This document shows positions 1-6,705 of a DNA stretch of 6,705 nt, one piece after another. Made by a program: the position numbers and the translations under genes. Position 1 is the first letter of the stretch. The number at the start of each line of letters is the position of its first letter. The notes below the pieces were generated by a model that was not told the DNA's origin, did no database searches, and was given only the letters and a program-made list of their open reading frames with translations. Source of the DNA: JBLIOB01 sp047639575 (lineage in GTDB: Bacteria > Bacteroidota > Bacteroidia > Flavobacteriales_D > Parvicellaceae); assembly GCA_047639575.1 (NCBI GenBank), contig JBLIOB010000235.1:1-6705 (forward strand), in the 5' to 3' direction.

Positions 1-3000
1 GTTTTTGCTTCAGAATCCGCATAATATGCCGCTCCGCTTTCTGATAATTTATCGAACTGTAAACGTGAAGGTTTACATAATCCCAGAACCTTCTATTTGG
101 CGTTATTCCATCTCCATTTTCTGAAAGATGTGGCTTAATTCCATCCACAAAGTACATATCAATGTGTCCTTTGTTTTTTGCAGGAATCTTACCTCGATAT
201 GTACAATCAAAATAGGCTTCAATATACTCATGGGTTTTACCGGATATATTTACTCGGCCTATTTCTCCACTTTGTTCCATTCTCGCAGCAACATTTACAG
301 AATTACCCCAAATATCATAGGCAATTCTTTTCGTTCCAATAACACCTGCAATTACTTCTCCCGTGTGGATCCCTATTCTTAAGTCCCAAGCTTCCTCTGG
401 TTTACCAGCAGCAATGGCATCATGGTTAGATTTTTTAACGTAATGTTGAATTTGTAGTCCTGCAACTACTGTATTAATCGGGTTTTCTTTATCTCTTAAA
501 GGAACGCCCCCGGCTGCCATATACGCATCTCCGATGGTTTTAATTTTTTCTATCTGGTTCCGTTCAACAATTTGATCAAATTCCTTAAAGTAGTTGTCTA
601 GGATTCTTACCAGCTCCTGTGGTCTAAAACCTTCCGCATGGGTAGTAAAGCCTTTGAAATCTGTAAACATGACCGATACTCTTCGGTAATTTCTAGTTCT
701 CGCCTTTCCTTTATTTTTAAGCTCTTCTGCTGTTTCTTCTGGAAGAATGTTTGCCAATAACTTATCGGCTTTCTCTTTTTCAATTTCAACTAATGCCTTC
801 TGACGTTCTAGACGTTGTTTTTGCTCTTCAATTTTCTCTTTTTGTTCCGTAACAGTTCGAGTTCTCAACTCAACCAACCTTGCTAACGTCTCCTTCTGTG
901 TTTTAATGGATCTGATTCTCCATCGCTGAACTGCAACAACCAATATAATAGCTAATAGGATTAATGTTCCTCTAAACCACCAGGTTTGCCAGAACGGTGG
1001 TGTAACTGTAATCTTAATGGTTGCAGGTTCATCAGACCAGATTCCGTCAGAGTTAGAACCATATACTTTGAATATATAATCCCCGGGTTCGAGGTGGGTA
1101 TAATAAGCTTCTCTTCTATTTCCTACTTCGTTAAATTTGTCTTCATCGCCTTCTAGGATGTACTTGTATTGATTTGCAGATGAGTTCGTATAATGAAGTG
1201 CAGCATATCTGATCGTTAAATTTGATTGGCGATAATCAATGACCAACTCCTTAACAAATGCAGGATCACTATCAATCAAGCCATTTTCTCCTACTTCTAA
1301 TGAGTTATTGAAAAGCATGATGTCGGTAATTGTCATCTTAGGAATCAGCTTGTTTTCTTGAATGTTCTTTGGAAAGAAAGCATTAAACCCGTTTATACCT
1401 CCAAAAAATAGCTCGCCATTGTCTGCTCGGTAATAGGCTCCAGTATTAAACTCATTACTCTGAAGCCCATCGGATAATAAGTAAGTCGTAAATGTTTTGG
1501 TTGCAATTTCCAACCTACTAACTCCCAGGTTAGTCGTCAGCCACAAGGTTCCTTGTTCACCTCCCATTACACCATAAACGGAGTTATTAGAAAGTCCGTC
1601 TCGCTCATTGTAAGCGGTAAATTTCTTAGTGACTGGATCTAAATGGTTCAATCCGCCTCCGTACGTTCCAATCCAGATGCCGCCATTTTTTTCTTCCCAT
1701 ACAGACAGAACCACATCAACGCTGATTGAGTTCGGGTCAGAAGGATTGTTTCTATATGTTTTGAAGGTAAATTCTTCTTCCCCATCTACTTCTGCTACGG
1801 TCATTTTACACAATCCTTTTTCTGTAGAAATCCAATAATTTCCTTTAGAATCAATCGTTAATGACCTGCATACATTGGATGGAAGAGTGTTTGGGTCATC
1901 AATACTGTGTTGAAAAAATTTAGATTCCTTGGTCACCATGTTGTACCTGCCTAGCCCTTCTCGACAGGCTATCCATAATACATCTCCTTCTTTCGTTAAC
2001 TCGTAAATTCGGTTATGTAATTTGGAATTTTTCCTGAATAAGACTGGCTCATACCAAGCGCTTTTGAAATCTTTGGAGACTTTCAGTTTATATAGTCCAT
2101 CTACAGTTCCAGCCCAGACGGTTCCGTCATCTGCAAATTGAATTGCATTAACGCTGTTGTTGTTGGCAACATCAGGATTGCTCCCATTAAATTGGTAATT
2201 ATCAACTTTAAAGTGTTCTCGGTCTATCCTTGCAACTCCCTCTCTGGTTCCTACCCATATAATACCTGCAGAATCTTTATTGATTGTCCAGATGTTATCA
2301 TCTAATAGTCCCTTATCCCCAAAGTCCCCTCTTATGTGGTCGAAGGCCTGTTTTACTGGATCGAATTTACTAACTCCTCCGTTGGTTCCAACCCAAATCG
2401 AACCCGATTCGTCCTCAATCATGGAGTACACAATCTGACTACTTAAGCTAGTTCTATCAAAGTCATTTTTAGAGAAATTAGTAACATTTACCGAGTTTTT
2501 CCCAATACTTATCATGTCCAATCCGCTTCCCTCATAGCCACACCATAAAATACCTGAACTGTCAGAAAAAACAATTCTTACATTTTCATCCGTCAGCCCA
2601 TCTTGGGTTCCATAATTCTTAAAGCCGTTGCCGTCAAAAAGGCTTATGCCCTTTTCTGTTGCAATCCATGTTCTATTGGAAACATCCTGATAAATATCAT
2701 TTATAAAATCTCCGCTGATCGCATCAGTATTCCCATCGGCTCTGAAATTCTTGAATGATTGTCGATTTTTTTGAAGAACAAATAAGCCACTGCCATGAGA
2801 ACCGACCAACACATCTCCTCTTTTGTTGATGGTAATTTTATTAACCGTTGAAGCATTAAAACCTTGCGCATTATCGAATTCTATGATTGATGAATCCCCA
2901 GTGTTAAACTTTAAAAGTCCACCGTTTTCTGCACCAATCCAAAGGTTTTGATCTTCGTCAATAGCCAACGTTTTAATTTGACCTTTTTCTAAAATATCAT

Positions 3001-3361
3001 GTCCCGTTAATCTGGTAAATCTTCTGTTTCTTGGATTGAAAAAGTTGACTCCACCAGTTTCAGTACCAATCCAAATAATGCCGTTTGCATCTTGAACAAT
3101 AGTTTTTATAAAACTATTGGAAAGTGATCGTTGATCTTCAGGATCATGTTTGAAAACTTGAAATGAATAACCATCAAACTTGTTCAATCCCTCTTGAGTG
3201 CCCAGCCACATAAAGCCCTTGTTATCCTGCAGCATGCAGTTAACAGAACTCTGTGATAAGCCTTCTTCGATTGTATAATTATCAAAGCGAATGCTTCTCA
3301 TTTGACCAAATGAGATGGTCAATGAAAGTAAAGTTAGGCAGAGTGTGGTTAGTTTTTTCAT
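1..3361 (-). CDS. Propeller/Y_Y_Y membrane receptor with class III adenylate cyclase output (3' end outside window)
   Basis: Transmembrane receptor predicted to make cAMP from ATP when a periplasmic ligand is bound. I translated 1120 codons from the ATG at 3361 without a stop; the C-terminus lies beyond the window. An in-frame TGA directly precedes the ATG, so no longer start is possible. Residues 1-19 are a signal peptide (MKKLTTLCLTLLSLTISFG). About 14 propeller repeats with W-[IV]-G-T cores follow (about 22-665), then a Y_Y_Y domain (about 714-787), one TM helix (about 794-811), a coiled coil (about 819-885) and the cyclase domain (about 893-1075). Visible catalytic residues are the metal-binding Asp901 (FTDFKGFT) and Asp945 (TIGDAYM), adenine-selecting Lys941 and Asp1016 (YDIWGN), and transition-state Asn1023 and Arg1027 (NVAARM). 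The domain would act as a homodimer. The sensor half is the type found in Bacteroides hybrid two-component systems, but there is no kinase, receiver or AraC domain here. The last visible residues (AERHIMRILKQK) suggest a further C-terminal domain. The ligand is unknown. Confidence 0.93.
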   Translation of the reverse strand, partial: MKKLTTLCLTLLSLTISFGQMRSIRFDNYTIEEGLSQSSVNCMLQDNKGFMWLGTQEGLNKFDGYSFQVFKHDPEDQRSLSNSFIKTIVQDANGIIWIGTETGGVNFFNPRNRRFTRLTGHDILEKGQIKTLAIDEDQNLWIGAENGGLLKFNTGDSSIIEFDNAQGFNASTVNKITINKRGDVLVGSHGSGLFVLQKNRQSFKNFRADGNTDAISGDFINDIYQDVSNRTWIATEKGISLFDGNGFKNYGTQDGLTDENVRIVFSDSSGILWCGYEGSGLDMISIGKNSVNVTNFSKNDFDRTSLSSQIVYSMIEDESGSIWVGTNGGVSKFDPVKQAFDHIRGDFGDKGLLDDNIWTINKDSAGIIWVGTREGVARIDREHFKVDNYQFNGSNPDVANNNSVNAIQFADDGTVWAGTVDGLYKLKVSKDFKSAWYEPVLFRKNSKLHNRIYELTKEGDVLWIACREGLGRYNMVTKESKFFQHSIDDPNTLPSNVCRSLTIDSKGNYWISTEKGLCKMTVAEVDGEEEFTFKTYRNNPSDPNSISVDVVLSVWEEKNGGIWIGTYGGGLNHLDPVTKKFTAYNERDGLSNNSVYGVMGGEQGTLWLTTNLGVSRLEIATKTFTTYLLSDGLQSNEFNTGAYYRADNGELFFGGINGFNAFFPKNIQENKLIPKMTITDIMLFNNSLEVGENGLIDSDPAFVKELVIDYRQSNLTIRYAALHYTNSSANQYKYILEGDEDKFNEVGNRREAYYTHLEPGDYIFKVYGSNSDGIWSDEPATIKITVTPPFWQTWWFRGTLILLAIILVVAVQRWRIRSIKTQKETLARLVELRTRTVTEQKEKIEEQKQRLERQKALVEIEKEKADKLLANILPEETAEELKNKGKARTRNYRRVSVMFTDFKGFTTHAEGFRPQELVRILDNYFKEFDQIVERNQIEKIKTIGDAYMAAGGVPLRDKENPINTVVAGLQIQHYVKKSNHDAIAAGKPEEAWDLRIGIHTGEVIAGVIGTKRIAYDIWGNSVNVAARMEQSGEIGRVNISGKTHEYIEAYFDCTYRGKIPAKNKGHIDMYFVDGIKPHLSENGDGITPNRRFWDYVNLHVYSSINYQKAERHIMRILKQK
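1369..3301 (-). repeat. Tract coding for about 14 regulator-propeller repeats
   Basis: This part of the cyclase gene codes for tandem repeats of about 40-55 residues. The pattern is roughly 'GLS.N.V..I..D..G.IWIGT..GL..FD'. Clear cores by residue are MWLGT (56-60), IWIGT (96-100), LWIGA (140-144), TWIAT (231-235), LWCGY (272-276), IWVGT (322-326), IWVGT (368-372), VWAGT (415-419), LWIAC (462-466), YWIST (508-512), IWIGT (562-566) and LWLTT (606-610). Two degenerate repeats have VLVGS (184-188) and LFFGG (652-656) in the same place. Fourteen repeats would make two seven-bladed propellers, the known arrangement in Bacteroides hybrid two-component sensors. The DNA itself is not strongly repetitive, so the repeats are old. 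The exact number is my count by eye. Confidence 0.75.
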
Positions 3362-3365
3362 TCAA

Positions 3366-3421
3366 TAAAAAGCCTTCCTCAACTAATTCCGATTGTAATT
3401 GGAATGGAAGAGGAAGGCTCT
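3366..3421 (-). terminator. Rho-independent terminator after the flotillin gene, abutting the cyclase start
   Basis: On the minus strand, AGCCTTCCTC (3419 to 3410) pairs perfectly over 10 bp with GAGGAAGGCT (3380 to 3371). The 29-nt loop contains a second 5-bp stem, ATTCC (3405-3401) with GGAAT (3390-3386). The outer stem ends in a run of five T (3371-3367). The plus strand has no T run after the stem, so the terminator acts on transcripts coming from the flotillin operon. It lies 28 bp past the flotillin stop but its T run ends only 5-6 bases before the cyclase ATG. The 3' arm also contains the purine-rich GAGGAAGG, 11 nt from that ATG, so the same hairpin could hide a weak ribosome binding site. 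Confidence 0.8.
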
Positions 3422-3449
3422 AAAATAATCAATTTACAAGATACCGTAC

Positions 3450-4898
3450 TTATTCGCTTTCTTGAGCTTCTTGTACGCTATCATCGCTGTCTGTTTTATT
3501 CCCTTTTAAATAACCGGGAAGTTCCATTCCAGCCATGTTAAACATCTCCTCAAGAGGCGGTACAGATTTGTACAGGCCTGATAAGAAGTTTGCCGTTGAT
3601 GTCTTCCCATTTTCAGAACTAGTTCCACTATCCCAAACAGTAACTTTATCAATTTTAATGTTCTTAATTGCTTCCGCCTGTGTTTTCACTAATTCTGGAA
3701 GTTTATCTGCAACTAAAAGAAGTACCGCATCTTTTGGACTGTTTCCTGCAGACTTTACAATTTGCTCCAATCCTTGTGCTTGCTTGGTTAAGATTTCATA
3801 AAGACCTTGTGCCTCTGCTTGCTTCTTGAATAAGATCGCATCCGCTTCACCTTTTGCAATTCTCCTGATGTTTTCGGCTTTTGCTTCTGCGTCAATTTCG
3901 ATCTTTTGCTTATCTATCTCCGCAGGTACAACTATATCAGCATATTGGGATGCTTTATCTCTTTCTGCCCTAGCAACTTCAGCAACTCTTTCGGCAGAAT
4001 AAGATTCTTCTAAAGCTTTTGCAGACTGAACTTTCTCCGATGCAATTGCTAATTTCTCAGCTTCAGCTTCCCGTTGTCTTCTCTGTGCGTCAGAATTTGC
4101 AATGGTAACTTTCGCTCTGTTTTCTCCCTCAACAGCTTCAGAGTTAGCTTTCGCCACTTGAACCCTTTGATCTTGAACGGCAATTGCTTCACCAATAGAT
4201 CCATCTCTATTCTTTTCAGCTACCGATTTTCTTGCTTCGTTAATTGCGTGTGCTGCAGCTTCTTTACCAAGTGCCTCAATATATCCAGACTCATCCTTAA
4301 TATCCGTAATGTTTACGTTAATCAATTTCAGTCCAATTTTCTTAAGTTCAGCTTCAACACTATGAGCAACATTAGCCAGAAATTTATCTCTGTTCGAGTT
4401 AATCTCTTCAATGTCCATTGTTGCAATTACTAAACGTAACTGACCAAAGATGATGTCTCTTGCTATACTATGAATTGAATCAACCGAAAGTCCCAATAGT
4501 CGTTCTGCCGCATTGGTCATAATACTAGGCTCTGTTGAAATACCAACTGTAAAGCTAGATGGCACATCTACTCGGATATTCTGTCTAGATAATGCACTTT
4601 TAAGTTCAACTTCTATAGAAATAGGTTTCAAGTCTAGCCAGGCATATTCATGAATTACTGGCCAAATTAATGCAGCCCCACCATGAATACATCTAGCTGA
4701 ATTTGTTCCTTCTGAACTTTTACCAACTCTACCATAGATAACTAATACTTTATCAGATGGGCATCTTTTATACCTTCTTACGAACGTTATTATAAAAAGA
4801 AGCGCGAATAGAAATATGACTGCTACTAAGATTACTTGGTATGGGCTAAAACCTCCTATCAGCTCCTCAACATTTGCTTGTAATATTATATTTTTCAT
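3450..4898 (-). CDS. Flotillin-family (SPFH) membrane scaffold protein, FloT/YqiK type
   Basis: Full-length flotillin of 482 residues. Flotillins oligomerise on the inner membrane and organise membrane microdomains in which signalling and secretion proteins gather. A single N-terminal membrane helix is at about 20-40 (VILVAVIFLFALLFIITFV), followed by the basic RRYKRC. The SPFH/band-7 domain covers about 44-225 and includes the flotillin-like stretch 'GQLRLVIATMDIEEINSNRD' (152-171). A long Ala/Glu/Lys/Arg-rich coiled coil with EA-type repeats follows (about 210-375), then a hydrophobic segment (about 388-404) and an acidic, serine-rich tail. The length is a little below B. subtilis FloT or E. 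coli YqiK. An in-frame TAA directly precedes the ATG, which fixes the start; no Shine-Dalgarno sequence is seen. The gene begins 15 bp after the NfeD-like gene ends, so the two are probably co-transcribed. The terminator at 3366-3421 follows it. Confidence 0.95.
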   Translation of the reverse strand: MKNIILQANVEELIGGFSPYQVILVAVIFLFALLFIITFVRRYKRCPSDKVLVIYGRVGKSSEGTNSARCIHGGAALIWPVIHEYAWLDLKPISIEVELKSALSRQNIRVDVPSSFTVGISTEPSIMTNAAERLLGLSVDSIHSIARDIIFGQLRLVIATMDIEEINSNRDKFLANVAHSVEAELKKIGLKLINVNITDIKDESGYIEALGKEAAAHAINEARKSVAEKNRDGSIGEAIAVQDQRVQVAKANSEAVEGENRAKVTIANSDAQRRQREAEAEKLAIASEKVQSAKALEESYSAERVAEVARAERDKASQYADIVVPAEIDKQKIEIDAEAKAENIRRIAKGEADAILFKKQAEAQGLYEILTKQAQGLEQIVKSAGNSPKDAVLLLVADKLPELVKTQAEAIKNIKIDKVTVWDSGTSSENGKTSTANFLSGLYKSVPPLEEMFNMAGMELPGYLKGNKTDSDDSVQEAQESE

Positions 4899-4913
4899 TT
4901 AGGTAAGTTTTGT

Positions 4914-5468
4914 TTAGTTATTTACTTTGACAAGGAGAATCTCATCACTAATCACATCGTCAACTATGATCAGGGTTCTGGTCTTGATTTCTACTTCACT
5001 ATCCGTAACCGCGTCTAATTCTCTTAGAGATCCTTGAACTTTAATCTGCACTTTTCCAATTCCAGATCTTTTGGGTGGAATAGTAAGGTATGTTTCGCCT
5101 ATTTTCCCTATTGAATTAGAAACTATAAGCGTACCACTTTGTACCGTTTTAGACATGGCATAAAAAAGAAAGCCTAAGAAAAGCATCATGGCGAGACCAG
5201 CAATCAATGCAATAATTAACGTCCACCCGTTAGGCAGGCCGGCATCTATGCAAACCATTCCAGTCCATCCGTAGACCGCAAAGAAACCAGTCATGTTTTT
5301 AAGCGAGATAAATTGGAATCCTAATTCGCCATCAAAATCGGCATCAGCATCGGTATCTCCTCCAATAAAATTCAATATTAATAAAACTGCTAAAAGACCT
5401 GTTGCGGGCACCGCAACCCAAAAATAAACGGCCTCCATTGCTCCCACGGAGCTCCACCATTCTGACAT
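4914..5468 (-). CDS. NfeD-like/YuaF-type membrane protein with OB-fold domain
   Basis: Predicted partner of the flotillin encoded just downstream; such pairs (YuaF-YuaG in Bacillus, YqiJ-YqiK in E. coli) are common. The 184-residue protein has hydrophobic segments at about 13-35, 57-77 and 82-104. After these comes a soluble domain (about 117-184) with the OB-fold pattern of the family: GKIGETYLTIPP (121-132), G-x-GKVQIKVQG (136-146), ELDAVTD (150-156) and a final strand EILLVKV. It has no serine-protease domain of the long NfeD type, so it belongs to the short membrane-anchor class. A very acidic loop, DTDADADFDGE (38-48), lies between the first two hydrophobic segments. The first ATG is 22 bp after the phosphatase stop and Met11 is an alternative start. 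No Shine-Dalgarno sequence is seen. Family assignment is firm; its molecular role as a flotillin stabiliser or adaptor is inferred from homologues. Confidence 0.88.
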   Translation of the reverse strand: MSEWWSSVGAMEAVYFWVAVPATGLLAVLLILNFIGGDTDADADFDGELGFQFISLKNMTGFFAVYGWTGMVCIDAGLPNGWTLIIALIAGLAMMLFLGFLFYAMSKTVQSGTLIVSNSIGKIGETYLTIPPKRSGIGKVQIKVQGSLRELDAVTDSEVEIKTRTLIIVDDVISDEILLVKVNN

Positions 5469-5490
5469 AGCTATAAAGTTAATTTTAAGG

Positions 5491-6705
5491 TTAGATTCTA
5501 ACTCCTATTACGAGAATATCATCAATTTGTTCGTAATTTCCGCGCCAATTTTCGATTTTATCGTTGAGAATACTTCCTTGTTCTTCCATCGGAAAATCTT
5601 TGATTTCCATTAGTACTTCTCTAAACTGCCTGTACATGAATTTTTTACCTTTTATCCCACCAAACTGATCTGCATATCCATCAGAAAAAATATAAATTAA
5701 ATCTCCTTTTTTTATTTCAATATCGTGATTTGTGTACTGATGTTCACCATATTCGAAGCTTCCGATAGCGAATTTATCAGCTTTCGTTTGCGTTAAAACA
5801 TCTCCTCTAACGTGATATAAAGGATTATTAGCTCCAGAATATTCCATTTTAGTGAAGTCCTTATTAAAAGATATCATAGCCAAATCCATTCCATCTCTTA
5901 CATTGGAATTTCCTTCACCTTTATTCAAAGATTCTGAAGTAACCCGATTTAGCTCTCCTAAGATTTCGGCCGGTGTTTTCTTGCTGTCTCCTTGCACCGC
6001 AATATCTAACGCATTAGAGCCTACTAGGGACATAAATGCTCCCGGAACACCGTGACCTGTACAGTCTACCGCTGCAATGTGAATCTTGTCTTCTGTTGAG
6101 TCCATCCAATAGAAATCGCCTGAGACGATATCCTTTGGTTTAAAGAGTACAAACGAGTTTGGAATTAGATTCACTCGAACTGAATCTGGTGGTAAAATGG
6201 AATCTTGTAATCTTTTGGCATACTTAATCGAGTCAGTAACGTCTTTATAAAGCTCTTCGATCTTCATTTTCTGACCCTCTAGCTCACCTTTTTGACGAAC
6301 CACCTCTTCCGTACGCTCAATTACTTTTTGTTCTAGAATCCGCTCATTCTCGGCCAGATCATCTCGCATTTTTAGCAGTGCATGGCCTAACGTATCATCA
6401 TCTGATAATGGTTGATACTCGTAATCAAAATTACTTTGCCCAATGTGATGTGCAAATTCAGTGGTGTGATTGATTCCTTTAACAAGTTTATTCATGGCAA
6501 CTGACATGTCGCCAATTTCATCGTTGCTTGGCTTAATTTCACTTTCTGGAATAATCCCTTTACCTAATTTAATAAGCATGCCTTTCAGCTCACGAACAGG
6601 CCTCGTAATCGCCCTGGCTGTTAACACAGCAACTATCAGTACAACAACAGGGATGAAAATCAGTCCGTAAAATATCGCTCTAATTAAATAAGTACCAGCG
6701 TTTTC
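5491..6705 (-). CDS. Membrane-bound HAMP-SpoIIE/PP2C serine/threonine phosphatase (5' end outside window)
   Basis: Predicted to dephosphorylate a phosphoprotein, as RsbU-type phosphatases do with anti-sigma-factor antagonists. The frame stays open to the window edge, giving 404 visible residues; the start and presumably an extracytoplasmic sensor lie upstream. In visible-residue numbering there is a TM helix at about 10-30 (LIFIPVVVLIVAVL), a HAMP domain at about 31-78 (TRPVREL, NDEIGDM) and a second, HAMP-like stretch (about 83-118, LSDDDTLG then MRDDL). A coiled coil follows (about 118-165), then the linker YAKRLQDSILPP (162-173) and the phosphatase domain (about 185-404). Metal-binding acids are visible as Asp197 (SGDFYW), Asp214 (VDCTGHG), Asp342 (FSDGYAD) and Asp395/396 (QIDDIL), so it should be active. 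A GTG at 6627 could be read as a start, but this would cut the TM helix and HAMP in two. It is the first visible gene of the apparent phosphatase-NfeD-flotillin operon. The substrate is unknown. Confidence 0.93.
   Translation of the reverse strand, partial: ENAGTYLIRAIFYGLIFIPVVVLIVAVLTARAITRPVRELKGMLIKLGKGIIPESEIKPSNDEIGDMSVAMNKLVKGINHTTEFAHHIGQSNFDYEYQPLSDDDTLGHALLKMRDDLAENERILEQKVIERTEEVVRQKGELEGQKMKIEELYKDVTDSIKYAKRLQDSILPPDSVRVNLIPNSFVLFKPKDIVSGDFYWMDSTEDKIHIAAVDCTGHGVPGAFMSLVGSNALDIAVQGDSKKTPAEILGELNRVTSESLNKGEGNSNVRDGMDLAMISFNKDFTKMEYSGANNPLYHVRGDVLTQTKADKFAIGSFEYGEHQYTNHDIEIKKGDLIYIFSDGYADQFGGIKGKKFMYRQFREVLMEIKDFPMEEQGSILNDKIENWRGNYEQIDDILVIGVRI

Noticed and set aside
128..382. Plus-strand open frames at 128-382, 1629-1838, 3535-3801, 5852-6055 and 6470-6670
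   Set aside because: All are antisense to well-supported genes, match no family I recognise and have no regulatory context.
607..789. Minus-strand 60-codon open frame rich in Lys/Glu
   Set aside because: It lies in another frame inside the cyclase gene, whose own frame gives conserved cyclase motifs across this stretch.
1..3361. Histidine kinase or AraC-type hybrid two-component protein
   Set aside because: The N-terminal half fits, but there is no H-box, ATPase, receiver or helix-turn-helix domain after the TM; the output is a cyclase.
3371..3419. Bidirectional terminator or a transposon inverted repeat
   Set aside because: Only the minus strand has a T run after the stem; there is no transposase or target duplication nearby.
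4074..4433. Plus-strand open frame of 119 codons
   Set aside because: It is antisense to the flotillin SPFH and coiled-coil region; Ser/Phe-rich translation is a shadow of the Glu/Lys-rich coding strand.
5491..6627. Phosphatase starting at the GTG at 6627 as a complete 378-residue protein
   Set aside because: The frame is open upstream to the window edge and encodes the rest of a TM helix; starting at 6627 would cut the membrane anchor. The gene is partial.

Overview
The window looks like chromosomal DNA from a member of the Bacteroidota. It is AT-rich and its starts lack normally spaced Shine-Dalgarno sequences. The gene families also point there: a hybrid-two-component-type 14-repeat propeller plus Y_Y_Y sensor, and a HAMP/SpoIIE phosphatase with the 'YAKRLQDSILPP' linker. 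I cannot name a genus. All four genes lie on the minus strand, so they are transcribed from high to low coordinates. The first and last run off the window. I see no RNA genes, CRISPR, insertion sequences or phage genes.

Reading in the direction of transcription, the layout is as follows. (1) 6705-5491: the C-terminal 404 residues of a membrane-bound SpoIIE/PP2C-type serine/threonine phosphatase (TM segment, HAMP, coiled coil, phosphatase). (2) 5468-4914: a 184-residue NfeD-like/YuaF-type membrane protein with a C-terminal OB fold, 22 bp downstream. (3) 4898-3450: a 482-residue flotillin of the FloT/YqiK type, 15 bp further on. These three look like one operon, with the usual flotillin-NfeD pair placed behind a signalling phosphatase. 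(4) An 88-bp gap holds a strong hairpin followed by a T run, which should terminate the operon. (5) 3361-1: at least 1120 residues of one uninterrupted reading frame, with both ends of its logic visible but its stop codon outside the window. It encodes a signal peptide, about 14 propeller repeats, a Y_Y_Y domain, one TM helix, a coiled coil and a class III nucleotide cyclase whose base-selecting residues (Lys941, Asp1016) predict ATP rather than GTP as substrate.

Taken together, this is a membrane signalling locus. One membrane protein reads an unknown extracytoplasmic cue into dephosphorylation of a protein, probably an anti-sigma-antagonist-like partner. A flotillin/NfeD pair could organise the membrane around it. 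A second membrane receptor converts a probable periplasmic ligand into cAMP. The two receptors share a very similar helical linker in front of different output enzymes. Functional coupling between the cyclase and the operon is inference from adjacency. The hairpin that separates them sits unusually close to the cyclase start codon and may regulate it.
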